Shown piece by piece: positions 26,106 to 34,908 of a stretch of DNA of 64,000 bases. Made by a program: the position numbers and the translations under genes. Numbering within the stretch: the stretch's first letter is position 1; each line of letters starts with the position of its first letter. The notes under the pieces are model-generated. The model saw nothing but the letters and a program-made list of their open reading frames with translations, was not told the origin of the DNA and did no database searches. The stretch is from Acidovorax sp. KKS102 (GTDB lineage Bacteria > Pseudomonadota > Gammaproteobacteria > Burkholderiales > Burkholderiaceae_C): assembly GCF_000302535.1 (NCBI RefSeq), contig NC_018708.1:5022001-5086000 (forward strand), written 5' to 3'.

Positions 26106-27671
26106 CTCCATCGCGCGCAAACGGGTGTCGATGATGGAAGCCTCAATGTGGTCCACCGCAGGTCCACCTCGGCGGGCCATCTCTTGGCCGGCCTTGAACC
26201 GGTCTACCGCAGCAGCATAGTCATACCGCGCGGCTTGCGCTTCGGCCTCTGCACGAATCGCCCTCAACGCCTGGCCTTGCGCTTGCCAGCTTGATGCGAG
26301 CAGTTGCCACACGGTCGCATCCTTGGGGTGGGTGGCCACCCAGGTTTGCAACGCCTGCGTGGCGTCCGCTGCTCGGTTGGCGCGCAACAGGGCTTGAGTA
26401 CGCAGCACCAACTCTGGCCTGCGTGCGTTGTTGCCCTCTGGCATGGACGCAAGGGCTGCAGAGGCATCGCCCGCTGCCAGCTCGATCTCCGCCGCCAACA
26501 GGCGTGACAGGCGGTGAGCGGCGGGGTCCTGCCGCACCAGGTCATCCAGCTGGCGGGCAACCAGACGCGCATTGGCTGCATCACGCAGCTGGCTGCTTGC
26601 CAGCGCCGCCGCATACAGCGCGGCGGCCCGTCGCGGCAGCGGCTGTGACTGAAACCCTGAGCCCTTGGGCTCCGCAATCCATTGACGCAAAGTGTCCACC
26701 CCAGGATTGGACAACACGCGCGCCCGCGCGGCCACCATGGCATGTTCGCTGGAAGTCTGCGTTGGGCCCCCAGGCGCAGACGCTGCTCCCGGAGGGATGC
26801 GCGACTGCATGTCTGCCATGCGCTCTGTGGTCAGCGGATGGCTGCGCAAATAGGGCCACGATCCGTTGTCGTTGAGCCGGTTGGCCTGCTGCAGCTTTTC
26901 AAACATGCTCACAAAGCCCTGGGGCGCGAAGCCTGCCGGGGCCATCAGCCCATAGCCAATACGGTCCGCCTCGCGCTCCATGTCCCGCGAGAAATTGAGC
27001 TGGTTCTGAATGGCCAAGGCTTGACCACCTACGACCAGGGCCTGCGTGGCGCCAGGGTTTTTGCTGGCTGCAAGCGCCCCCAACACCATCGCCCCCAGCA
27101 GTAGCGGCGTCTGCTTGCTCTGCTGCGTGATCAGCCGCGAGATATGGCGCTGAGTCACATGGCTCAGTTCGTGCGCTAACACGGAAGCCAGTTCATCACG
27201 TGTCGCCACCACACCAATCAAACCCAGATGCACCCCTAGGTAGCCGCCGGGCAGGGCAAACGCATTCACCGTGCGGTCTCGACCCAGCAGGATTTCCCAG
27301 GCAAAGCGCTCATCAAGCTCGGCGCTGAGTTCACCACGTGACTTGGCCGCAGACAGGAGAGGCTGCCAGATTCCCTGTACATAGTCGGCCACAACGGGGT
27401 CATCGACGTAGTCGGGGTCCCTGTACAGCTCGCGGATGATGCGGTCGCCCAGACGGCGCTCGGCGCTGGTGGTGAGGTCGCTGGAGTCGCCAAGGGTGGG
27501 GAGAGGAGATTGTGCGACGGCAGGAAGTGCCACACCAACACCAATTGCTATTAATAGAGAAGCGTTCAGTGCAATACCAGAAAGCGTTATAGGCACTTTT
27601 TGCTGTTTTTTTTGAATAACCAAGGAGACCTTAGTTCCTGGTACTTCGGGGGTGTGTTTAGCGTTCCACAT
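26073..27671 (-). CDS. M48 family metalloprotease with TPR tail (BepA-like)
   Basis: 532 residues. Zinc site HELSHVTQRH near residue 168 with the third ligand Glu in MEREADRIGYGLM. The C-terminal half is a run of TPR-like helices (ALASSQLRDAANARLVARQ, LRANRAADATQALQTW). BepA-type proteases act in the periplasm on outer-membrane protein assembly. The N-terminus is unusual: about 30 hydrophilic residues precede the hydrophobic signal, and the segment QQKVPITLSGIALNASLLIA is encoded by a dispersed repeat. A non-ATG internal start (TTG at codon 18) is possible. 33-bp convergent overlap with the holin-family gene. Confidence 0.9.
   Translation of the reverse strand: MWNAKHTPEVPGTKVSLVIQKKQQKVPITLSGIALNASLLIAIGVGVALPAVAQSPLPTLGDSSDLTTSAERRLGDRIIRELYRDPDYVDDPVVADYVQGIWQPLLSAAKSRGELSAELDERFAWEILLGRDRTVNAFALPGGYLGVHLGLIGVVATRDELASVLAHELSHVTQRHISRLITQQSKQTPLLLGAMVLGALAASKNPGATQALVVGGQALAIQNQLNFSRDMEREADRIGYGLMAPAGFAPQGFVSMFEKLQQANRLNDNGSWPYLRSHPLTTERMADMQSRIPPGAASAPGGPTQTSSEHAMVAARARVLSNPGVDTLRQWIAEPKGSGFQSQPLPRRAAALYAAALASSQLRDAANARLVARQLDDLVRQDPAAHRLSRLLAAEIELAAGDASAALASMPEGNNARRPELVLRTQALLRANRAADATQALQTWVATHPKDATVWQLLASSWQAQGQALRAIRAEAEAQAARYDYAAAVDRFKAGQEMARRGGPAVDHIEASIIDTRLRAMESLLREQAAER
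27545..27611 (+). repeat. Dispersed repeat, copy 5 (signal peptide of M48 protease)
   Basis: Flank TTGCTAT plus 7 bases, a divergent 9-mer (GAAGCGTTC), 13 bases, AAAGCGTT, then ATAGGCACTTTTTGC, the same tail as copy 1. Core 27559-27611 keeps the 9+13+8+23 spacing. The protease reads through it antisense, in the same frame that the adaptor uses in copy 1. Confidence 0.7.
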
Positions 27672-27729
27672 GCCCGTATGATGCCCACTCGCTCAAATGT
27701 TTCCCATCGATTCACCCGGTTATCACGCC

Positions 27730-28221
27730 ATGTCAGCACTCACTCACTTCGATGCCCAAGGCCGGGCCCACATGGTTGACGTGGCCGCCAAGGCCACCAC
27801 ACACCGTATTGCCGTCGCCAGTGGACGCATAGAAATGCTGCCCGCCACCTTGGCTGTCATCGAAGCGGGCACCGCGAAGAAAGGCGATGTGCTGGGTATT
27901 GCTCGCATCGCTGGCATCATGGCGGCAAAAAAAACCAGCGACTTGATTCCCCTGTGCCACCCGCTGGCATTGACTCGCGTCGCTATTGAATTCGAGGCTT
28001 CTAGCGCCCAACAATTGGGCGCCGTCGGCATATTTTGCTCAGCAACGGTAGAGACCGTTGGCCAGACCGGTGTAGAGATGGAAGCCCTCACTGCCGTGCA
28101 AGTGGCCCTGCTTACCATCTACGACATGTGCAAGGCCGTGGACCGGGGCATGTCGATCCATGAGGTTCGCGTAATAGAGAAGCATGGGGGGAAATCGGGG
28201 AGTTTTGTGGCGGCGGGGTGA
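27730..28221 (+). CDS. moaC: Cyclic pyranopterin monophosphate synthase accessory/lyase MoaC
   Basis: 163 residues from ATG 27730, second in-frame Met. Acts with MoaA in molybdenum cofactor synthesis, making cyclic pyranopterin monophosphate. Conserved blocks: [63 protein letters not shown] and [12 protein letters not shown], with the catalytic Lys/His region intact. Residues about 84-100 ([15 protein letters not shown]) coincide with a divergent repeat copy and make this loop about four residues longer than in E. coli MoaC. Divergent from the M48 protease gene. Confidence 0.96.
   Translation: MSALTHFDAQGRAHMVDVAAKATTHRIAVASGRIEMLPATLAVIEAGTAKKGDVLGIARIAGIMAAKKTSDLIPLCHPLALTRVAIEFEASSAQQLGAVGIFCSATVETVGQTGVEMEALTAVQVALLTIYDMCKAVDRGMSIHEVRVIEKHGGKSGSFVAAG
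27979..28031 (+). repeat. Possible dispersed repeat, copy 6 (inside moaC)
   Basis: GTCGCTATT, 13 bases, CTAGCGCC: the spacing and most conserved positions of the family, but the tail is divergent. In the same reading frame as copies 2 and 9. The weakest member. Confidence 0.45.
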
Positions 28222-28264
28222 ACCGCCGTCAGTGCGACGCCGTTGCGCGTTAAAGGATTTGCTA

Positions 28265-29023
28265 TCAGAAAGAGTCCAGTGGCAGAAAACCAACTGGCTC
28301 GGCGCTGTTGGCATCCAACAGCACAGTCCAAGCCATTTTTCTACTCAACAAGGGGAGGTAGCGCAGACTTGCGACCGGCCGACCCGTGGCCGTAACGGCC
28401 TGATCGATTTGCACGGTTCGGCCAGGAAAACGCGTGTACAGATTCGCAGCGGGCTTCGCTTCCTTCAAAACATCGCCCTTAGCCGTTTCGTAAGTTTGCC
28501 AAAGGTCGCTACGGGCAGCGAGCGCAAAGCCCCTGAGCGCAGCCGTTGTGGACTCAAACTCTTCCACAGAATTTTTGAAAGGACGCAGGGCAATTGCTGT
28601 CGGTCCTGTGAGGGGGAGCTTTTGTAAGCCGGGCGGCGCTTTACTGAGCAAGGCGGCGTCCACCTCGATGGCGTGGACCACACTCATGCGAGAGTACTCA
28701 AAAACCAGATGCACCGGCCTCGCCACAAAGACCGTCCACAACCCATAGCCCAAGGCAGCTAGTTGCAACAAGCCCACCAACGCAAAGTCCATCAGCAGTT
28801 CGCGGCGAGGCTTGGTACGATTAAAAATGATCAGGGTGATCAAGGGCCCTATGACTACGTCTACCGCAACCACCAAGAAAAATAACTCACGCCCACCAGA
28901 AATTTCCCGATAAGGAAAGGGATACCACAGCCCAAAAACCAGCGCAGCTGCCAGCGTCGCAAAACAAAGACTGATACACAAATGGATACCACTTACACGC
29001 AGGCGCTTCTTCCAGTTTTGCAT
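28265..29023 (-). CDS. Type IV pilin accessory protein (TfpX/TfpZ family)
   Basis: 252 residues taking MQNWKKRLRVSGIHL as start; ATG 29041 is 6 codons upstream. Two to three N-terminal membrane helices contain the family blocks AALVFGLWYPFPYREISGG and VDVVIGPLITLIIFN, then LVGLLQLAALGYGLWTV. The periplasmic C-terminal region ends with LLDANSAEPVGFLPLDSF. These proteins aid surface display of their cognate pilin. It belongs with the pilin and oligosaccharyltransferase genes upstream on the same strand, separated from the latter by 154 bases. Confidence 0.88.
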   Translation of the reverse strand: MQNWKKRLRVSGIHLCISLCFATLAAALVFGLWYPFPYREISGGRELFFLVVAVDVVIGPLITLIIFNRTKPRRELLMDFALVGLLQLAALGYGLWTVFVARPVHLVFEYSRMSVVHAIEVDAALLSKAPPGLQKLPLTGPTAIALRPFKNSVEEFESTTAALRGFALAARSDLWQTYETAKGDVLKEAKPAANLYTRFPGRTVQIDQAVTATGRPVASLRYLPLLSRKMAWTVLLDANSAEPVGFLPLDSF

Positions 29024-29177
29024 AGTCGTAGTTGCTTTCATTGAATGAGCGTGAGAAACCACCTTTTGACTGCGTCTGTATTCTTGTTTTTTGATTCACG
29101 ACACCAAGTCCGCATGCTTGAAGTAGTTGCCAGAAAGCGGCCAGCCCTTGCATGGCCGTCGCAGCTCGCTGAGGATG

Positions 29178-30839
29178 CTAAGGCAAAGCAAGAACCTTTA
29201 ATTGGGGGAATTTGGTTTGCGCCAGCTCCACCCAAGTTGCTTTGACTCCTTCGTACACCTTTTCTCCGTGTGCGGCCCGCAGAACCTTTAGTTGCCTGAT
29301 GGCTTCTGGTGAGTTTCCATTCAGTGCAAGAGAAAGCGCGTAAGTATTTTGCACTGGCACCCAAGGAAATCTCAGTGTAGCTGCGCGGAGCAGATCAATT
29401 TCCTCAGCAGCCATAAGCGGCCGTGGCACAGTTCTGGTTGCTGCGATCATTGCCTTAAGCTGTGTCAGTAACAGAGTATTTGGCTGCTCGTAGCCAGCTG
29501 GTGTCTGACCCAAATTGATACTCTCGAATCTAGCAATGCGAAAATCTTCCTCTATATTTAAATACTCCACACTCAACCAAACCAATACCAATCCAAACAG
29601 GAAAAACATCCCATATAAGATTCTTGATGAAACAATTTTCGTCATAGAACGTTCAACTTGCTGCCCCAACATTCCAATAGCCAGCATGGCAGGCACCAAA
29701 AAGTAAGCATAGGCAAAAGGGTATTCGAATAGACTATGAATACCTAATGGAATCAGCAAGCCTACTGCATACCAGGATCGTGTCGTCTCAACATTTCTTA
29801 CCTGCTGCCACATCCACACCGATGCGGCGCACACAACAAGCGCAGTCAAAGGGATACCCATACCAATCATCATGTCCAAGATGATGTTGTGCGCATAGGT
29901 AAATGGTGAGCTATGAACATAATTGTGTTGCACTGCATTTAGCGCCGTGGATACACCCCGCAAACCCCAGCCCAGCCATGGTTTGATCCACATGGCGTCC
30001 CATAGCTGTTGCCAAACCTCCACACGAATACCGGCGGAAGTGTTTATCGTCACCCCTTTTTGCGGTGTGCCTGCCTCATGAATGTGCGAAATCAAAGGTG
30101 GCCATACCCACATGATGGCGATGAGCGCCAGCGCACACGTCGCAATCCATGGCCAATACAAGGCACGGACCAATACCCGCCTACGTGCAAACCACCAAAA
30201 GCACAAGGCGAGACCGCTGAGCAGCCCAGTGCGCGACTCTGCAACGCCCATGCCCACGAACAGCACAAGGCTCAACAAAATTGTTACGGGGCGACTGACA
30301 GACAGGCGTTGATTCAGATAAATCAAACTGGCAGCGCCCATGACCAAGAGCGTGGCCAAATGGTTTGGTTGCCCTAGATTTGCTCCCGGCCTGCGGAATC
30401 CTGAATATTGAACAATCCAGCCCGCCTCACCCCACACGCCCAGTGCCTGTGTAAGTGCAATAAGGGTAGACGCCAGGGCTGTTATAAGCAATGCCAATGC
30501 CAAGGCAACGGGCCACACTGCATCATCGCCATGCCATTGGGCAACAAGAAGTGCACTGATGCATAAAAAAACGTAAAGCAATAAAATTATTGCATCTCCA
30601 CCAAATTCAATTTGTCCACTGACGTATTGAATCGAAATCAACACACTCAAGCCAAGCAATACAAGAATCGGCGAGCTCAATCGAACTTGAAAAACTCCAA
30701 TACGACGCGCGACACCCCAGGCCCATGCCAATACGGCGAAGAATGCGAAGAGTTCACTGTGTGCGGATCTCCACGGAAGCGCGCTAAAGCTTTGGAGAAA
30801 ACAGCACATCAGCAAACTCAAGCCAAGTACATAGTTCAT
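29178..30839 (-). CDS. PglL/PilO-like O-oligosaccharyltransferase (O-antigen ligase family)
   Basis: 553 residues with about 12 membrane helices. Signature elements of pilin-type O-OTases: GFRRPGANLGQPNHLATLL with the conserved His, and the periplasmic loop VHSSPFTYAHNIILDMMIGMG, followed by a Wzy_C_2-like tail of helices. It would transfer lipid-linked glycan (or a single O-antigen unit) to Ser/Thr of the pilin encoded next to it. The gene is visibly more AT-rich than its neighbours. Start codon is just 17 bases beyond the pilin terminator, so expression needs readthrough or a promoter inside that region. Confidence 0.88.
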   Translation of the reverse strand: MNYVLGLSLLMCCFLQSFSALPWRSAHSELFAFFAVLAWAWGVARRIGVFQVRLSSPILVLLGLSVLISIQYVSGQIEFGGDAIILLLYVFLCISALLVAQWHGDDAVWPVALALALLITALASTLIALTQALGVWGEAGWIVQYSGFRRPGANLGQPNHLATLLVMGAASLIYLNQRLSVSRPVTILLSLVLFVGMGVAESRTGLLSGLALCFWWFARRRVLVRALYWPWIATCALALIAIMWVWPPLISHIHEAGTPQKGVTINTSAGIRVEVWQQLWDAMWIKPWLGWGLRGVSTALNAVQHNYVHSSPFTYAHNIILDMMIGMGIPLTALVVCAASVWMWQQVRNVETTRSWYAVGLLIPLGIHSLFEYPFAYAYFLVPAMLAIGMLGQQVERSMTKIVSSRILYGMFFLFGLVLVWLSVEYLNIEEDFRIARFESINLGQTPAGYEQPNTLLLTQLKAMIAATRTVPRPLMAAEEIDLLRAATLRFPWVPVQNTYALSLALNGNSPEAIRQLKVLRAAHGEKVYEGVKATWVELAQTKFPQLKVLALP

Positions 30840-30855
30840 GCAGTGAAAACTAAAT

Positions 30856-30881
30856 AAAAACGCCCCCGAGGGGGCGTTTTT
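30856..30881 (-). terminator. Bidirectional terminator after the pilin gene
   Basis: AAAAACGCCCCC / GGGGGCGTTTTT palindrome with a tiny loop. It gives an U-run on both strands. It lies 36 bases after the pilin stop and 17 bases before the O-OTase start, so it sets pilin well above the downstream genes. Confidence 0.93.
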
Positions 30882-30916
30882 ATAGCATTGATGAATAATC
30901 TATGCATTCACACGCA

Positions 30917-31456
30917 TTAGCCGCGGCAAGAACCTGGCAGGAACTTTGATGAAACAGTTGTGCCGTCAGCTGGCAAGCCGCAACGCCATGAATAGATGGT
31001 CAGACCGGTATCCGTATTTGTAAGCTCCGCAGGGGTGGCAGCACCAGTCCCTGTGTTAGTGTTTTTCAAAGGAACTAGGGTAACAACTCCGCCAACAGCC
31101 GGGGGGGTGGCATTACTATTTTTCAAACCCTGGGTAGTAACCAAAATCTTGCCAGTGTTTGTGGTTTCAATCTTCTGAACATACGTCGAGGGACTTCCGG
31201 AGACGTTACCTGAGGCATCAGTGATACCAGCCTCGCAGCCCCATCCGTTGGCGGCCGGCAAGGTGGAAGTAGCAGATTGAACGGTTTCAGTAATGGAAGT
31301 ACGGCAGCCGGAGGCCGCCAAGACTGCCTCAGACATCTTTGCTCGCATGGTGTAGTCCTGATAAGCAGGCAGAGCCACAGCAGCCAAGATACCGATGATC
31401 GCGACCACGATCATCAATTCGATCAGGGTAAAACCCTTTTGGAGAGAACGCTTCAT
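30917..31456 (-). CDS. pilA: Type IV major pilin (PilA-like prepilin)
   Basis: 179 residues. Class III signal: short basic leader MKRSLQKG, cleavage before Phe, then [20 protein letters not shown] with Glu at +5 of the mature protein. The globular part has a Cys pair near the C-terminus (WRCGLP and LPGSCRG) forming the D-region loop, and another pair (SGCRT, WGCEA). It is Thr/Ser/Asn-rich, suitable for O-glycosylation by the neighbouring transferase. AGGAG ribosome site and sigma-54 promoter upstream; terminator downstream. Confidence 0.96.
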   Translation of the reverse strand: MKRSLQKGFTLIELMIVVAIIGILAAVALPAYQDYTMRAKMSEAVLAASGCRTSITETVQSATSTLPAANGWGCEAGITDASGNVSGSPSTYVQKIETTNTGKILVTTQGLKNSNATPPAVGGVVTLVPLKNTNTGTGAATPAELTNTDTGLTIYSWRCGLPADGTTVSSKFLPGSCRG

Positions 31457-31494
31457 GAAGAACTCCTAGGACAGTTGCAAATGCATGGTGTTGA

Positions 31495-31510
31495 AGCAAT
31501 CGGCGTGCCC
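31495..31510 (-). promoter_or_regulatory. Sigma-54 promoter of the pilin gene
   Basis: On the minus strand GGGCACGCCGATTGCT matches the RpoN consensus TGGCACGNNNNTTGCW at all fixed positions but the first. The -24 GG and -12 GC are correctly spaced. It lies 39 bases before the start codon, as in PilS/PilR-controlled pilA genes. Confidence 0.85.
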
Positions 31511-31772
31511 ACTTACCAGAACGGTTCTCGATCAAGCGAACCCATCGTGAACCCGATGGACGAGCTAAAAGCTTGGCAATTTCAGACTGCACAATCAAAA
31601 GTCAAGCAACTCCACCAAAAATTTGGCAGAAAAGATCACTTTTTAGCCCTTGTTGGAGAACCCGCCCAATGCACTCAACCGCAGATGCGAATACGCGCAC
31701 GCACAACAACCTTGCAGTCATCAGAAATTACATTTTTGTCGCCCAATATTGTCACTACTGCCAGCCAAATCC
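31511..31772. other. Upstream region of pilA, no gene seen
   Basis: About 260 bases, moderately AT-rich, between the sigma-54 promoter and the stop codon of the phosphodiesterase-like gene. Expected place for PilR-type enhancer sites; I could not define a repeat motif by eye. Confidence 0.5.
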
Positions 31773-32561
31773 TCATACCTCCATCGTCTCCCCTGCACTC
31801 AACCAGCGGATGTCATGCGGGCTGAGGTGGGTGCGGGCAGTACAGTCGAGCAGACTGATCTCGTCCATGATTAGCGAGGTCTCCGACGGCTTGGTGTGCG
31901 TGATATAGATGGGGTAATGGTTAGCTGCCGGGATATGAGCCAGTTCCTGCGCCAAGGTCTCGGGGGAGAGGTGCAGGCTCCGTCGGGCTAGATCGCTTTC
32001 ACGATTGCTGAAGGCTGTTTCGATCACCAAACAAGTCACCTTCAATGTGTTGATGCGATTCCAGAATGGCGGGTTGCGTTCGGTGTCCCCGCTGAAAACC
32101 CACCAGCCTGTATCACCCAGCACCGCAAACCCCACGGCGGGAACGGTATGGTGGGCCGGTAGCACCTCGATTTGAACACCTGCGATGCTCAATACGTCGC
32201 CCGATACAAAAGCTTGATACTGCAGAAACGGTGATGCAGCAGACGGTATCGCGCTGAAATCCGGCCAGATGACGTTGTTAAAGACATGCGTCTGCAGCGC
32301 AGAGATGGTGGCAGCCAGGGCATGCACTTGCACCGGGTGCCGGCGCTGCGACGACACCGCGTCGAGCATCAGGGGCAGCGCGGCGATGTGGTCCAGGTGG
32401 GAATGGGTCAGCAACACATGGTCAATCTTGCCCATCTCTTCCAGCGTCAGGTCGCCCACGCCGGTGCCGGCATCAAGCAAGATGCTGTCACCAATCAAGA
32501 ACGATGTCGTGCGACAGTCCTTGGCAATAGCGCCGGAACACCCCAGCACGCGAACCTTCAT
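31773..32561 (-). CDS. Metallo-beta-lactamase-fold hydrolase, candidate class II cyclic-nucleotide phosphodiesterase
   Basis: 262 residues from ATG 32561. Metal motif THSHLDHIAALP (HxHLDH), further ligands in LPAHHTVPAVGF, VFSGDTERN and YITHTKP. The HSHLDHIAA form and the overall length fit the class II cAMP phosphodiesterase branch (PDE1/CpdP type) of the MBL fold. The gene is 10 bases downstream of a class III adenylate cyclase gene on the same strand, so degradation of its cAMP product is the simplest role (inference). No signal peptide. Confidence 0.8.
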   Translation of the reverse strand: MKVRVLGCSGAIAKDCRTTSFLIGDSILLDAGTGVGDLTLEEMGKIDHVLLTHSHLDHIAALPLMLDAVSSQRRHPVQVHALAATISALQTHVFNNVIWPDFSAIPSAASPFLQYQAFVSGDVLSIAGVQIEVLPAHHTVPAVGFAVLGDTGWWVFSGDTERNPPFWNRINTLKVTCLVIETAFSNRESDLARRSLHLSPETLAQELAHIPAANHYPIYITHTKPSETSLIMDEISLLDCTARTHLSPHDIRWLSAGETMEV

Positions 32562-32571
32562 GTAGAACCCT

Positions 32572-34836
32572 CTACTTGGTATCGAAATTGGTGGCGCTGT
32601 CCCAGTCAGGATTGAAAGGCAACCCACGCAGGCCTTCGACCCGTGCAGCATACAAATCGTAGAGAGTGCAACGAGGTCTGAGGCCTCGCAACTGAGCCAT
32701 CAGCTTGTCGCATTGTGCCCATTCCTGCGCCGCATAGGCTCGCAAAAAACCCTCCCATATCACCAGTTCTTCAGCGAGTTCGGCGTGTAGCTGATCCCGG
32801 GGCGCCAGCGGCTGGTAAATCGGTACGGCCTGCGCCTTGCCCTTGACGCGAACGCGATCCATGGCCTGCCAAACAAACTGAGGGGCGAGCTGCATGGCAG
32901 ATTCACTCACCACGATCGACGTGCCGTAGTGTTTGGACAACCCCTCAAGCCGCGAGCCAAGGTTGACCGCATCCCCGATGACCGTGTAGCTGCGCCGGAT
33001 GTCCGAGCCCATATCGCCCACGCACATGACGCCCGTATTGAGCCCAATGCCCACTCCGATCTCAGGCAGGCCGCGCTGGCGATGATCGGCGTTGATTTGC
33101 CCAATGGCCTGCGACATTTCCAGGGCCGCAGTCACCGCCAGCTGCGCGTGGTCTGGCGTCGCCACGGGCGCACCCCAAAACGCCATGACGCAGTCGCCCA
33201 TGTATTTGTCGATGGTGCCGCGGTGGCTGCGGATGATATGGGTGAGCTTGCTGAACACTTCATTCAGCAACCCTTGCAGTTGCAAAGGCTCCATCCTCTC
33301 AGACATGGCGGTGAAGCCGCGCATGTCGCAGAACATCACCGTCAGCTCCCGGTTGGTGGCCTGCATGCTGTAGTGCTCTGGCTGCTTGACCATTTCGGCC
33401 ACCAGCTCTGGAGGCACATAGGCGCTGAACAGCGCTGCGAGTTCGCGCTTGGACCGGCTCTCCACAAAATAACCGTAGGCCATGTTGAGCGCGAAGGCCA
33501 GCATGGACATCACCACCGCCGTAGCCAGTGGCAACGCCAAACCTTGCGCAATGTACATCCACAGGTTCAGCCCCACTAGCGCAGAAACCACGCCGGCGCT
33601 CAGCAAGACCGCTGAAGATGCAGACAAGAGTGGCAATGCCACCGCCAAAAGTAGCCCTGCGCAGAGGAGCTGCAGCACATCGAACCCGGCGGCATAGTCG
33701 GGCCGAACGATGCTTTTGCCATCCAGGAATGCCGACAACACGTTGGCATGGGTTTCTACGCCAGGGTAGGTTCTGCCCACTGGCGTCACACGCAAATCGA
33801 GCAAGCCAGGCGCGGTGGACCCGACCAGCACCAATTGATCCTTGAGCTGGCCAGGTGGGAGCACGCCATCCAGAACGTCCGACGCTGAGATGTACCGAAA
33901 GGAGCCCCCTTTGGCATCTCCCGGTCCCCGATAAGGAATGAGGGTGGCCAGTTGCTGGTCTACAGGGAGCGCCAGAGTGCGACCGTCCTGTCGCAACACG
34001 ATGCTTTGCAGCAAATCATGCGTCCCAACCGGTGTGGGATTCACAAAGCCCGGATGGATTTCTGGCAGCCCGATGGCTGTGCGGAACATGGCCAACGCCA
34101 GCGACTCGTAATACTGCCCTTGGTACTCGGCCAACAAAGGCAAGGAGCGAACGACCCCGTCCTCGTCCGTGATGGAGTTGAAGAACCCCGCTGCAGGGGC
34201 TGCGCGGGTCAGCGCCTCGATATTGCTGCTATAGCCGCGCCAGGTGGTTGCTCCCAGCGGCAGGCCCCGTAAGCGCTCCAACGGGAGCGCAGGGTCCGGC
34301 AGCATGCCTTTCGTGATGCCGTCGCGGTCTTCGCCCGACAGGTAGTAACCCAGCACCACGGGCTGCCCACGCAAGGACTGCGCAAAAAGCGCGTCATAGT
34401 CCAGCGACGGTGCCAGTCTTTTCAGTTGCTCCTGGAAGGCCGGCTGGCTGCGCAAAGGGCCTTGGGCCAGCTCTTGCAACGTAGAGAGACCTGAACTCTC
34501 GTCGGCCTCGGCAAACAGAACGTCAAATCCGACGACCGACACTTGCTGGCGCTCAAACAGTTCGCGCACCAGCGCTGCCATTTTGTCCCTGCGCCAGGGC
34601 CATTGGCCCACACGCCCCAGACTTTTCTCGTCGATATCGACAATGACGATGCGCTCGTCCAGCGTTCGAGGCATAGTCACCCGCAGGCGGGTGTCGTAGA
34701 TGATGTTGTCCAGTCGTTCCAACACCTGCAGGTGGAGCACATCGGCAACATGCAGCAGTGCAAAAACCAGCGGTATCAGCGTGACTGCAATGCGCCGCCA
34801 GCGTCGGCGGAACAGGTGCGACAGGGACTGCAGCAT
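32572..34836 (-). CDS. CHASE2-domain class III adenylate/guanylate cyclase
   Basis: 754 residues: N-terminal TM helix, extracytoplasmic CHASE2 sensor (about 40-370, containing RIVIVDIDEKSLGRVGQWPW and VVGFDVLF), three TM helices (about 375-460), then a cyclase catalytic domain from about 495 to 680. Both metal Asp are present (MFCDMRGF and KYMGDCVMAFW), as is the substrate and transition-state set in YTVIGDAVNLGSRLEG (Asp for adenine, Asn, Arg). This favours ATP, i.e. cAMP. It lies in an operon with a second CHASE2 sensor (kinase), an FHA protein and a candidate phosphodiesterase. Confidence 0.93.
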   Translation of the reverse strand: MLQSLSHLFRRRWRRIAVTLIPLVFALLHVADVLHLQVLERLDNIIYDTRLRVTMPRTLDERIVIVDIDEKSLGRVGQWPWRRDKMAALVRELFERQQVSVVGFDVLFAEADESSGLSTLQELAQGPLRSQPAFQEQLKRLAPSLDYDALFAQSLRGQPVVLGYYLSGEDRDGITKGMLPDPALPLERLRGLPLGATTWRGYSSNIEALTRAAPAAGFFNSITDEDGVVRSLPLLAEYQGQYYESLALAMFRTAIGLPEIHPGFVNPTPVGTHDLLQSIVLRQDGRTLALPVDQQLATLIPYRGPGDAKGGSFRYISASDVLDGVLPPGQLKDQLVLVGSTAPGLLDLRVTPVGRTYPGVETHANVLSAFLDGKSIVRPDYAAGFDVLQLLCAGLLLAVALPLLSASSAVLLSAGVVSALVGLNLWMYIAQGLALPLATAVVMSMLAFALNMAYGYFVESRSKRELAALFSAYVPPELVAEMVKQPEHYSMQATNRELTVMFCDMRGFTAMSERMEPLQLQGLLNEVFSKLTHIIRSHRGTIDKYMGDCVMAFWGAPVATPDHAQLAVTAALEMSQAIGQINADHRQRGLPEIGVGIGLNTGVMCVGDMGSDIRRSYTVIGDAVNLGSRLEGLSKHYGTSIVVSESAMQLAPQFVWQAMDRVRVKGKAQAVPIYQPLAPRDQLHAELAEELVIWEGFLRAYAAQEWAQCDKLMAQLRGLRPRCTLYDLYAARVEGLRGLPFNPDWDSATNFDTK

Positions 34837-34908
34837 GGGTCCGCGCGCAAGGAGAGAAGGTTCAGGTCAGCAGAGGCCCGCAGCCATGACGCGGGCCCAT
34901 GCCAGAGG

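Noticed and set aside
28222-28264. TTGCTATCAGAAA next to the pilin accessory gene as a repeat copy
   Set aside because: Only the ATAGC end matches; the central TAGCGCT block is absent.
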